Assembly (NCBI RefSeq): GCF_025165795.1
Contig: NZ_JAJAGO010000016.1
Coordinates: 108,659-172,658 of the forward strand
DNA from: Streptomyces gossypii
GTDB taxonomy: Bacteria; Actinomycetota; Actinomycetes; Streptomycetales; Streptomycetaceae
Reading direction: 5' to 3'
DNA: 64,000 nt
In this document: in pieces, positions 1 through 8,296 of the stretch
How the letters are laid out: each line of letters opens with the position of its first letter
Position numbering within the stretch: position 1 is the stretch's first letter
Translations under genes and position numbers: made by a program
Notes under the pieces: model-generated
The model's database searches: none
Told to the model about the DNA's origin: nothing
What the model saw: only the letters and a program-made list of their open reading frames with translations

Positions 1-17
1 AAGGAGAGGGTATTGGC

Positions 18-542
18 ATGCGATACACCAAGCGCACCTTCGCGGCACTGGTCTGCGCGTTCGCCTTGCTTCCGGCAGGGTCGGCGCTGGCCGGGAGCGG
101 GCCCGCGCCCAGCCCGTCGGAGTGGGAGAAGCCGAAGTCGGCGGCTCCCTCGGCGACTGGGAACCCGCTGAGCAAGAAGGCGAAGGCGGCGGCGGTCTGT
201 TCGGACGCCAAGCCGATCGGCGAAGTCCGGTACATCGACCGGGGCGGGGTGCACATCGCCTCCGTGAAGCAGTTCCACTCGGCCAGTTGCAAGGAGAACT
301 ACGGCTACCTCTGGGTCTGGGATTCGTTCCGCCAGAACAACAAGGCGTACGACATCACGGTCGCCGTCTACAGCTACACCCAGGACGAGGTGCTGGGGAA
401 GCGCTCGTGGACCAACACCAGTGGTCAGGAGTACTGGTCGCAGGGCACCAAGACCTCGGGTGAGTGCACGGCAGGCGTCGGCTCCCTGCGCCGGGCGGGC
501 GACCCGCTGCCCGGACAGGCGGCCAGCACCAAGAAGTGCTGA
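18..542 (+). CDS. small secreted protein, unknown function
   Basis: A 174-residue protein with a Sec signal peptide: basic MRYTKR start, hydrophobic stretch to about residue 25, and an ALA-G cleavage site. After a Pro/Ser/Lys-rich linker the mature part has three cysteines (about residues 61, 91 and 149) plus a C-terminal Cys, and is rich in Tyr/Trp (YGYLWVWD, YWSQGT). That suggests a compact, disulfide-bonded exported domain. The AAGGAGAGGG at bases 1-10 is a strong ribosome binding site for the ATG. I do not recognise the family. A strong hairpin follows the stop. Confidence 0.8.
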   Translation: MRYTKRTFAALVCAFALLPAGSALAGSGPAPSPSEWEKPKSAAPSATGNPLSKKAKAAAVCSDAKPIGEVRYIDRGGVHIASVKQFHSASCKENYGYLWVWDSFRQNNKAYDITVAVYSYTQDEVLGKRSWTNTSGQEYWSQGTKTSGECTAGVGSLRRAGDPLPGQAASTKKC

Positions 543-562
543 GCGGCACCACTTGGTAAGGC

Positions 563-599
563 GGACCGGCCCGTGCCCTCGGTGGGTGCGGGCCGGTCC
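563..599 (+). terminator. intrinsic terminator after the small secreted protein gene
   Basis: Perfect 11-bp inverted repeat GGACCGGCCCG / CGGGCCGGTCC with a 15-base loop, about 20 bases after the stop. There is no U tract, as is common for GC-rich actinobacterial terminators. Confidence 0.6.
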
Positions 600-653
600 C
601 GCGCCGCGCGGCCACGCCCACCGATGGTGTGCCCGCTCTCCGGGGAAGAGGAG

Positions 654-686
654 TTGTTCACCGCAGCGGAGGCACCTGCTGAACAA
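654..686. promoter_or_regulatory. inverted repeat upstream of the polysaccharide lyase gene
   Basis: TTGTTCA (654-660) and TGAACAA (680-686) form a perfect 7-bp inverted repeat whose centres are 26 bp apart. It lies about 100 bp before the start of the CBM32-PL7-GH16 gene. The AT-rich arms stand out in this DNA, so an operator is plausible. The binding protein is unknown. Confidence 0.35.
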
Positions 687-784
687 TTCCGGAGCTGCTG
701 TAGTCGTCCAGACCTCCAGTCCGCCTGACACCCGGGCTGCGAGGCCAGGGTTCAGGAGCAGAACCGAATGAGGAGGACCAACCT

Positions 785-2734
785 GTGAGGCTCACCCTCT
801 TAACCCGTCTCGCACCCTGGAGACGCGGGCGGCTGCCGCTGGCATTCGCCGTCCTCGCCCCGGTGATGGCGGTGATGGCGATGCTGCTCGTGCCGACCAC
901 CGCGCAGGCCGCCGACGTCCAGATCACCCCCGCCGCCGGCGCCGTCACGGCCAGCACCCATGACGGGAACGAACCCGGAAACGTCGTGGACAACGACTAC
1001 GTCTCCCGTTGGTCGGGCGAAGGCGACGGCGCCTGGCTGCAGCTGGACCTCGGCGAGTCCAAGACCGTCACCCACATCAAGATCGCCGTGCACAAGGGCA
1101 CCACCCGGCAGAACGTCTTCGAGCTCCAGTACTGGAACGGGTCGAGCTGGGCCACCGTCTACGACGGCCAGAGCAGCGGTACGACGACGGGCCTGCAGTC
1201 GTTCGACTTCGACCCCGTCCAGACCTCGAAGGTCCGCTACCTCGGTCACGGCTACACCGGTGACGGCGAGGGCGACTGGAACAGCCTCACCGAGGTCGAG
1301 GTCTGGGGCGGCCCCGGCGACGGCGATGACGACGGCGGCGAGACCAAGCTCCCGTCCGAGGTGCTCGACCTGAGCGACTGGAAGGTGACGCTGCCCATCG
1401 GCGACGAGGAGGACCCCACCGAGATCTTCCAGCCCCAGCTCGCCGGCTACTCCCACGACCCCTTCTTCCTCGTCCCCGAGCCCGGGGACGCGGTGCGGTT
1501 CCGCGCGCCCGTCAACGGCGTCACCACCAGCGGCTCCAGCAACCCGCGCTCCGAGCTGCGGGAGATGGAGAGCGGCGGCGGGGATGAGATCGAATGGTCC
1601 TCCACGTCCGGTGGCCCGCACACCATGACCGTCCGGGAGGCCTTCACCCACCTGCCCGAGGACAAGCCGGAGGTCGTCGGCGCCCAGATCCACGGCGGCG
1701 ATGACGATGTCACCGCGCTGCGCCTGGAGGGCTCGAAGCTCTGGATCACGAAGGACGACACCACCAACCACCACCTGATCACCGACAACTACCAGCTCAA
1801 CACCGTCTTCGAGATCAAGTACGTGGTGAACGACGGTGAGATCGACATCTACTACAACGGTGGGCTGGAAACGACGATCGACCACTCCGACTCCACCAAC
1901 TACTTCAAGACCGGCGCCTACACCCAGGCTGACTGCGAGGACTCCTCCCCGTGCAGCGCCGACAACTACGGTGAGGTCAAGATCTACGATCTGGACGTCA
2001 CCCACGGCGACGACCAGGGATCCGACCAGACGCAGGCCGCCGAGCGGCACGGCTGGGGCACCCCGCTGCCGGTCTCGGACGAGTTCGACTACACCGGCGC
2101 GGTCGACCCCGCCAAGTGGGCGACACCGTCGGGCGAGTACGGCGGCACCGAAGGATGCTGGGAGGGCCACGCCGGCAACGGCCGCCGGTGCGCGAAGAAC
2201 AGCACGGTGGCGGACGGCATGCTCACCATGCGCGGCGAGGCCAACGGCGACACGGGATGGCTCCGCCAGGAGCATGACGGCCAGTACGGCCGGTGGGAGA
2301 TCCGGTCACGCTCACGGAACACCGGATCGAGTGGCGGCCTCTACCACCCGCTGCACCTGATCTGGCCCACCGAGGGCAACCGGCTCGAAAACGGCGAGTA
2401 CGACTGGGTCGAGTACTCGGACCCCGACGCACAGTGCCTCACGGCCTTCCTGCACTATCCGCAGAGCCCCTCGGACAAGAAGGAACGCCGCGACCTCTGT
2501 CCGCTGGACATGAACGAGTGGCACAACTTCGCCTTCGAATGGACACCGGACGCATTGGTCGGCTATGTCGACGGAGAGGAGTGGTTCCGAGTCTCCGGCG
2601 GCGCGGACTCCGACCGCGGGGACATCCAGGACATGCCCTCAGGTCATCTCAACATCCAGCTCGACAACTTCACCGGCAGCAGCGGCCTCCGCCCGGCGGT
2701 CTTCGAGGTCGACTGGGTCCGACTCTACGAGTAA
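785..2734 (+). CDS. secreted multidomain polysaccharide-degrading enzyme: CBM32/F5-8C + PL7 alginate lyase-like + GH16-like
   Basis: A 649-residue exported protein. A signal peptide ends at about residue 42 (AQA-A). Residues 43-176 are an F5/8-type C (CBM32-like) galactose-binding domain, followed by an acidic Gly/Asp linker. Residues 187-405 carry the three PL7 motifs: RSELR at 255-259, QIH at 301-303, and YFKTGAYTQ at 373-381. Residues 418-649 are a GH16-like jelly roll with the ExDxxE catalytic motif EYDWVE at 538-543. The protein should bind and cleave polyuronate and possibly a beta-glucan or galactan outside the cell. The GTG start is preceded by GAGGAGGACC. Codon 6 is TTA (800-802), so translation should depend on the bldA tRNA and be developmentally delayed. 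The substrates are inferred. Confidence 0.85.
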   Translation: MRLTLLTRLAPWRRGRLPLAFAVLAPVMAVMAMLLVPTTAQAADVQITPAAGAVTASTHDGNEPGNVVDNDYVSRWSGEGDGAWLQLDLGESKTVTHIKIAVHKGTTRQNVFELQYWNGSSWATVYDGQSSGTTTGLQSFDFDPVQTSKVRYLGHGYTGDGEGDWNSLTEVEVWGGPGDGDDDGGETKLPSEVLDLSDWKVTLPIGDEEDPTEIFQPQLAGYSHDPFFLVPEPGDAVRFRAPVNGVTTSGSSNPRSELREMESGGGDEIEWSSTSGGPHTMTVREAFTHLPEDKPEVVGAQIHGGDDDVTALRLEGSKLWITKDDTTNHHLITDNYQLNTVFEIKYVVNDGEIDIYYNGGLETTIDHSDSTNYFKTGAYTQADCEDSSPCSADNYGEVKIYDLDVTHGDDQGSDQTQAAERHGWGTPLPVSDEFDYTGAVDPAKWATPSGEYGGTEGCWEGHAGNGRRCAKNSTVADGMLTMRGEANGDTGWLRQEHDGQYGRWEIRSRSRNTGSSGGLYHPLHLIWPTEGNRLENGEYDWVEYSDPDAQCLTAFLHYPQSPSDKKERRDLCPLDMNEWHNFAFEWTPDALVGYVDGEEWFRVSGGADSDRGDIQDMPSGHLNIQLDNFTGSSGLRPAVFEVDWVRLYE

Positions 2735-2811
2735 CGAGCCTCACGACTTGATGCTCTGAGGTGCAGTCGGAGTGCGGGCCGAACCGGAAGAGCGCGAGAG
2801 GGGAGTTGGGC

Positions 2812-3597
2812 ATGGCGGCAGAGAACATCGACGAGGTCGTGGACGAGCTTGCCGGGATCGTGCGGGAGGCCGGCCGTACCGGTGACCGGGCCGGGTACTT
2901 CGCGGCGCTGTACCGGCAGGTGACCGTGGAGGTCCGCACGGCCATCCACGGCGGACTGTTCGACGACGGCGCCCGAATGGACCGTTTCGACACGCTCTTC
3001 GGCAACCGCTACTTCGACGCGTACGACGCCTGGCACCGTGACCGGAGCGGGCCGCGTTGCTGGCGCGAGTCGTTCGGGCTGCTCGACGACGCAGACACCG
3101 TCATCGTCCAGCACCTGCTGCTCGGCGTGAACGCGCACATCAATCTCGACCTGGCCATCGCCGCCGCGCGGACCAGCCCAGGCGAGGCCATCCACGCGTT
3201 ACGGCGCGACTTCCTGCTGATCAACGAAATCCTTGCGCGGGTGGTGCTGGTGGTGCAGGACTCGGTCGGCGCCCTGTCGCCGCTCATGTCGCTGCTGGAC
3301 CAGGTCGGGGCCCGCACCGACGAGCGGATCCTCGACTTCAGCGTCCGTCAGTCACGTGAGGAGGCGTGGTACAACGCTGTCCTGCTTGCCGGGCAGAACG
3401 AAGGGGAGCGCGAGGCCACCATCGAGCGGCTCGACATCCGGACCGCCGTGCTCGCACGGTTGCTGGCACGACCGGGCGGCCTCGCCCGGCCCGCCCTGCA
3501 GCTGATCCGGAGCACCGAGAGTGCTGACGTACCGGCTGTCATCACCCACCTGGACAACGCCATGCAGCGACCCTCCGCCCGGCAGGGGACGGGGTGA
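2812..3597 (+). CDS. DUF5995 family protein
   Basis: A 261-residue, probably cytoplasmic protein with no signal peptide or membrane span. The segments YFDAYDAWHRD, CWRESFGLLDD and LGVNAHINLDLAIAA are characteristic of the DUF5995 family, whose function is unknown. An in-frame GTG exists at 2761, but the ATG at 2812 has a GAGAGGGGAG ribosome binding site and is preferred. Codon 130 is TTA (3199-3201), implying bldA-dependent translation like the lyase gene 77 bp upstream. The two may be co-expressed. Confidence 0.75.
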   Translation: MAAENIDEVVDELAGIVREAGRTGDRAGYFAALYRQVTVEVRTAIHGGLFDDGARMDRFDTLFGNRYFDAYDAWHRDRSGPRCWRESFGLLDDADTVIVQHLLLGVNAHINLDLAIAAARTSPGEAIHALRRDFLLINEILARVVLVVQDSVGALSPLMSLLDQVGARTDERILDFSVRQSREEAWYNAVLLAGQNEGEREATIERLDIRTAVLARLLARPGGLARPALQLIRSTESADVPAVITHLDNAMQRPSARQGTG

Positions 3598-3834
3598 CGC
3601 CCGGCGGTCGACCGTGCGGCATCCCGCTGGAAGGGGCCAAGCCGGGACTCCTCACGACGCGGCCTCCTTCATCGCCTGCGGGTAAAGGCTCCGGGCAACG
3701 CCCCAGTCCGCTCCCTGGAAGAGTTGCCCACGGCTCAGCATCGAAGTCGATTCTGCTCGCCGCCAGGTTCAGGCGTACGCCTCGTACGAAGATCACCGCG
3801 GGCATATGCTGACCGCTCCGCATTGATCACGGGG

Positions 3835-5254
3835 GTGGGCGGATGGGCACTGCCAATATACGGGAGATGCGCGGTATACGCGCCGTACGGGACGCTCGCG
3901 GGGCGTCCGCGCCGCGCGGTGGCGGCGGCGATGGCGCTCTGCCTGGGCGCCGGCCTGCTGGGCGGTTGGGGGATCAATGACGACGGTCCGGGGCACCATC
4001 TGACGTACGACGACTCCGTTTCGGCTGCGGCGACCAGCAAGTACTGGCCCAGCCGCGGCGGGCGTCAGGACGACGAGGAGTTGCTGCGGGCCGCGGCACG
4101 AGCCTTCGCCTTCTACCGGGAGCGGACTGGCCAGTTCGACGCCCGGGCCCGCGCCAACGAGCTGAGCGCGGGCGAGCCGACAGTGCTGTTCGCCGGCTCG
4201 CTTGGCGCGAAGAAGGTGCCCACGGTGCTGCTCGGCTCGCGGCAAGTGCTCTTCCGTTACGAGGAGCGGGAAGGCGAGAAGGCTGACAGCCCCCTCACGA
4301 CGCCGTCGCCCTACGCGGTGGAGTCGCTGCCCCGAACAGTTCAGTATGGCTCCTCACCGCTGGTGCTCAACCCGTCCAGGAACGGGTCAGCGCCGCGGAA
4401 GGACCTGCGGCTGCTGGTGCCCGAGGGCATGACGAAGCTGCGCGTCGCGGGCTTCGAGGGGAAGAGCTACGACTGGCGGCCGGTCACGGTGAAGAACGGC
4501 GTCACCGGGCCGCTGCGGACCTACGATCCCAGCTTCACCTCCGTGAGCCGGGAGGATCAGCGGCACAGCATCGGAGGGTGCCGCGACCACGGACTGCTCC
4601 TGCGGGCCACCATCGAGCCGAGTACGGGGGAATCGCACGAGATGTTCTACGTCGTGCGCGGCAAGGACTTCCACGCCGTCAGCGCCAGGCTGGGGGGGCA
4701 CCGACATGTTCGACGCCCCGCATGTCCGCACCCTGGCCCGGTCGCTCATGTGCGAGAACGGGCCCGTCGAGTGGGACGAGCACATCACCGAGGTGTCCTC
4801 GGAGCGGGTATGGACCGGTGAGTCGGCCGACGGGCAGGGGCGTCAGGAGATCATCCGCCTGGACACGGAGTCGCCAGCGCGGGCCACTTCCACCTCCCGG
4901 CTGCTGGTCGGGGTCGACGAGCCCCGGCATCTGACCTACCTCAGCAAACCTCAGGAATCCGGCACGGGCGACACGCACTTCGACAGCCTCTACGGGGTGT
5001 GCGCCTCCTGGGACGGCCGGGTGGTGGTGGCCGACGGCAGCAAGGTCACCAGGATCGAGGTCACCGAGCTGGGCTCCGGGGAGACGTACACGGCTGACGG
5101 AGACTCACTCGTCGCACGGCGTAAGGTCAGCGGCGACGAGCCCGGAGCGCTGACCGCGGCCGTCACCCGGACCAGGCGTCACAAGGGCGGCCGCGAGACG
5201 CCCTATACCGGCGTCATCCACTGCCACCACGCACTGGACACCCCAGACTTCTGA
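3835..5254 (+). pseudogene. membrane-anchored protein of unknown function, interrupted by a +1 frameshift
   Basis: Two reading frames abut. The first carries a short hydrophobic segment (MALCLGAGLLGG) and an extracytoplasmic domain ending ...FHAVSARLGG. The second resumes TDMFDAPHVRTLARSL... to the stop at 5254. They meet at a run of seven G (4691-4697). Removing one G gives an uninterrupted protein across the junction. The lesion may be a real frameshift mutation or a homopolymer sequencing error. The start is uncertain: GTG 3835 is in frame but has no clear ribosome binding site. I do not recognise the family. Confidence 0.55.
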
Positions 5255-5419
5255 CGCTGCCGTCGTACCAACGGCAAGGTCAAGGTCTCATGGCCGGGAC
5301 GACCTCGCCGAGGTGTCGGGTCGACTCGGACGCCGGACCGCCGAAGGCCGCTCCGCGCCCTCTGGCCGTGTCCTAGCCACTAGCGTTAGCGGGGCCTGGG
5401 ACGGATGCGAGGAGGCACG

Positions 5420-5965
5420 GTGATCACTTGGCGGCGGGTGACCGAGGGGGACTTCGGGTTGCTGCGGGAATGGCTGGCGCAGCCGCACGTGGCCCGGTGG
5501 TGGCACCACGACACGTCCCCGGAGGCCATCGCACGGGACTTCGGGCCGGCGGCACGCGGCGAGGAGCCGTCCGAGGACCTGCTGGTCATGCTGGACGACA
5601 CCCCGGTTTCCTTGGTCCAGCGGTGCCGGTATGCGGACTACCCCGACTACCGGGCCGAGTTGGCCGCACAAATCGACCTGCCCGACACGGCCGTCACTAT
5701 CGACTACCTGCTCGGCGACCTCGCACGGGTGGGGCAGGGGCTGGGCCCGCGCATCATCCGGGCGATCATCGCGGCCACCTGGACCGACCATCCGGACGCC
5801 GCCGCCGTCGTCGTCCCGGTCCACGCGGCCAACCGCGCCTCGTGGCGGGCGCTGGAGAAGGCCGGACTGCGAAGAATCGGCCCCGCCGACCTGACCCCGG
5901 ACAACCCGGCGGACGACCGCACCCACGAGGTCTACCGCATCGACCGCCCCGCCACCCCAGACTGA
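5420..5965 (+). CDS. GNAT-family N-acetyltransferase (AAC(6')/IucB-like)
   Basis: A 181-residue GNAT protein. It has the N-terminal VTEGDFGLLREWLAQPHVARWW typical of aminoglycoside 6'-N-acetyltransferase and siderophore acetylase relatives. An acetyl-CoA-binding motif A region follows (QGLGPRIIRAII), then the closing VHAANRASWRALEKAGLRRIG strand-helix. It should transfer an acetyl group to an amine; the substrate is not predictable. The ATG at 5405 is in frame but would swallow the GAGGAGG ribosome binding site, so the GTG at 5420 is chosen. Confidence 0.8.
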   Translation: MITWRRVTEGDFGLLREWLAQPHVARWWHHDTSPEAIARDFGPAARGEEPSEDLLVMLDDTPVSLVQRCRYADYPDYRAELAAQIDLPDTAVTIDYLLGDLARVGQGLGPRIIRAIIAATWTDHPDAAAVVVPVHAANRASWRALEKAGLRRIGPADLTPDNPADDRTHEVYRIDRPATPD

Positions 5966-6002
5966 CCACGGTTGACGAAGATCGCCATACCGTCGGCGGA
6001 CT

Positions 6003-6182
6003 TCAGGTGGCGAGGTGGAGTTCGGCCCAGATGTGTATTCCGGGCGCGCCGGTGCGAGGCGTGATGCCCCAGCGGTCGGCGAGCGGGGAGACGAGATACA
6101 GGCCGCGGCCCGTCTCGTCTGGGAAGGTCGTCAGCTGCCAGCGAGCCGTGGAACGTGCCGGGCCGCGGTCTCCCCGGCCCGG
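6003..6182 (-). pseudogene. C-terminal remnant of an RsbW-like ATP-binding protein
   Basis: Directly after the serine hydrolase stop, and in the same frame, the minus strand reads ...RWQLTTFPDETGRGLYLVSPL, then ADRWGITPR, and ends IHIWAELHLAT-stop. DETGRGL...ADRWG is the C-terminal hallmark of streptomycete single-domain anti-sigma ATPases (HATPase_c). Only about 52 residues remain and no start exists, so this looks like a decayed gene whose 5' part was lost when the serine hydrolase gene was placed next to it. Confidence 0.6.
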
Positions 6183-7301
6183 TCAGCCGTACATCGCCAC
6201 GCGGTAGAGAGTCGCAAGCGCGTCGTCGACGGGATGGGGCTGCGGCTTGCCGGAGGAGTCGAACCCGTTCCACCTCTGCAGGTTCACCGCGACTGCCATC
6301 TGCCGCTTGCCGTCGGCACGGGTCATGGCCAGCGCTCCACCACCCCAGACCGTGCCTCCATGGCCCCAGAAGATGCCCTGCCCGGGCCCCTCCATCGGGT
6401 ACAGGCCGAGGCCGTAGTCGATCGTCTTGCCCTCTTGGGAGACGACCGGGGCAGTGCGTTGCATCTGCGCCAGCGACGACGGGCTGACGATCTCCCCGGC
6501 CAGCAGCATGCCGTAGAAGCGATTGAGGTCGGTGACGGTCGATATCAGCGAGGCCGACGGTCCCGCGTATGACATGTCGAAGACGCTGTAGTCGCGCGGA
6601 GGGTCGATCATGCCGAACCATGCCTCGTAGAGCTGCGAGTGCGGCCCTTCGACGTACGGGCCGGCGGGGAATCCGGTGTCCCGGAGCCCGGCGTGCTCGA
6701 TGACGTTCCGGGTGATGCACAGCTCGGCCGTTGTGCCGCTCACCTCTTCCAGGAGTTGGGCGAGGAGCAGGTAGTTGGTGTTGGAGTACACCCCCGGAGT
6801 GCCGCCCGGGGTGCCGACGGCAGGTGCGGTGACCCCCATCTCGATCAGTTCGGCGGGGTCGAACCGCGTATGCCGGTGGTCGTCCAGGCTCTGCGGCCTG
6901 GTGTCCGCGGCGACGGGGAACGCCTTGAGGGAGGGGTAGGCGTACGGGAGGTACTCGGCGAGGCCGCTGGTGTGGTTGATCAGCATCCGGACCGTGATCG
7001 CGTCACCGCGTTCCTTGGGAACCAGCTTCGGAAGGTACCGGCCGATCGGTGTGTCGAGACCGATCTGACCGCTCTCGACCTGTTGCAGGACCGCTGCGGC
7101 GGTGAAGGTCTTGGTGATGCTGCCGACCCGGTGCCGCATGTCGGCGGTGACGGGGCGGCCGGTGGCGACATCGGCGACCCCGGCGGCACCGCGCCAGACC
7201 TGGTCACCGTCTCGCACCTCGGCGAACAGGCCCGGCATCCCGGCGCGGTGGACGTCTTCGATGGCTGCGTTCAGCGCTGCGGAATTCAGTGGGTTCTTCA
7301 C
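6183..7301 (-). CDS. serine hydrolase, class C beta-lactamase / DD-peptidase family
   Basis: A 372-residue penicillin-binding-protein-like hydrolase. The active site is complete: SxxK at Ser61-Lys64 (SITK), YxN at Tyr172-Ser173-Asn174, and the HxG triad at His314-Gly316 (HGGTVWG). There is no signal peptide, so it is probably cytoplasmic and acts as an esterase, amidase or DD-peptidase; the substrate is unknown. It is divergent from the TetR gene at 7488, and a 17-bp palindrome sits in its promoter, so TetR control is likely. Confidence 0.85.
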   Translation of the reverse strand: MKNPLNSAALNAAIEDVHRAGMPGLFAEVRDGDQVWRGAAGVADVATGRPVTADMRHRVGSITKTFTAAAVLQQVESGQIGLDTPIGRYLPKLVPKERGDAITVRMLINHTSGLAEYLPYAYPSLKAFPVAADTRPQSLDDHRHTRFDPAELIEMGVTAPAVGTPGGTPGVYSNTNYLLLAQLLEEVSGTTAELCITRNVIEHAGLRDTGFPAGPYVEGPHSQLYEAWFGMIDPPRDYSVFDMSYAGPSASLISTVTDLNRFYGMLLAGEIVSPSSLAQMQRTAPVVSQEGKTIDYGLGLYPMEGPGQGIFWGHGGTVWGGGALAMTRADGKRQMAVAVNLQRWNGFDSSGKPQPHPVDDALATLYRVAMYG

Positions 7302-7421
7302 GTCCTGCGTCCTTTCGTGTTCCCCGGGGTGAGCTCCGCATCGGTTGCCTGACCCGGGTGACAGGGCACGCGTGACACGTCGGCCCGCCTGCTGCCGGGT
7401 CGCTCGGCACGCTCATGTCCT

Positions 7422-7450
7422 CATTATGCACGCGGTGCGTGCAACGCCAA
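7422..7450 (-). promoter_or_regulatory. serine hydrolase promoter with a TetR-type operator between -35 and -10
   Basis: On the minus strand, -35 TTGGCG (7445-7450) and -10 CATAAT (7422-7427) are 17 bp apart. The spacer is almost exactly filled by the palindrome TGCACGC-GGT-GCGTGCA (7427-7443), which has perfect 7-bp arms. A repressor bound there would block this promoter. The palindrome also overlaps the likely -35 region of the divergent tetR promoter (-10 TAGACT at 7461-7466), allowing autoregulation. Confidence 0.65.
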
Positions 7451-7487
7451 GTGCACAAGTTAGACTGAGTTCGACGAGAGGGGCGAA

Positions 7488-8147
7488 ATGACAGGTCGAA
7501 GGCGTTGGTCGACCGAGGAAATCCTGGATGCGGCAGTGGAGTTGCTGCGCACGAGCGACACAGAGTCGTTCAGTGTGCGCAAGCTCGCCGCGACCCTTGG
7601 GACCGATTCCTCCAGTCTCTACCGGCACTTCCGCAGCAAGACAGAACTGCTGCGCGCGGTCGCCGACCGCATCCTCCTGGCCTCCATGGACGACTACCAC
7701 CCCGAGGGCGACTGGAAGCAGCGCATCACCGCCCTGGCCCTGCGCGTGAGGGAGGCGTTCGGCCGGCAGCCCCAGCTCGCCGCTGTCTGGGGACGGTATG
7801 CGTCAGGCGGCGCCGGTTCCCGGCTGGTCGTGGAAGAGGTACTACAGGCCCTGCGCGCGTCGGGACTGCCCGACGCGGAGATCCCGGCGCGCTACCACCG
7901 GCTCGCGGTCCTCATCGCCGCGCTGATCGCCTCCGAGGCCGAAGTCAGCACCATCACTTCGGAAGAGTACGAACAGGGCATGGAGCTGTTCCGCGTCACG
8001 GTACTCGGCGCCGACCCCGAACACTTCCCCGCCCTGGCCTACTTCGCCCGCGACGTCCGCCCTCTGGGGGTGGATCGCCGCGCCGCGTTCGAAGAGATCC
8101 TCGCCGCCCACCTTGCCCACATCGAGGCCGCAATCTGCCCGAGCTAA
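7488..8147 (+). CDS. TetR-family transcriptional regulator
   Basis: A 219-residue TetR repressor. The N-terminal helix-turn-helix is clear (ILDAAVELL, FSVRKLAATLGTDSSSLYRHF at residues 26-46), and the all-helical C-terminal ligand domain ends EILAAHLAHIEAAI. The ATG follows GAGAGGGGCG. Divergence from the serine hydrolase gene, with a shared palindrome in between, makes that gene its probable target. The inducer is unknown. Confidence 0.85.
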   Translation: MTGRRRWSTEEILDAAVELLRTSDTESFSVRKLAATLGTDSSSLYRHFRSKTELLRAVADRILLASMDDYHPEGDWKQRITALALRVREAFGRQPQLAAVWGRYASGGAGSRLVVEEVLQALRASGLPDAEIPARYHRLAVLIAALIASEAEVSTITSEEYEQGMELFRVTVLGADPEHFPALAYFARDVRPLGVDRRAAFEEILAAHLAHIEAAICPS

Positions 8148-8262
8148 TGCCGCGTACGCCAATTTTTGCCCCGTCGACGATGGCGCGTAGGCATAGGTCG
8201 TCGGCCGCTTGGAGGTCAAGTGCGCGCTGAGCAGTCCCTACGGCCTCGGCGGCCTGAGTGGG

Positions 8263-8290
8263 GCCGGGCGGGGCTTTGGCCCCGCCCGGC
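8263..8290. terminator. bidirectional terminator between convergent tetR and M64 peptidase genes
   Basis: Perfect 12-bp stem GCCGGGCGGGGC / GCCCCGCCCGGC with a TTTG loop. It lies between two convergent genes and immediately before the M64 stop. Confidence 0.75.
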
Positions 8291-8296
8291 CGGGCG

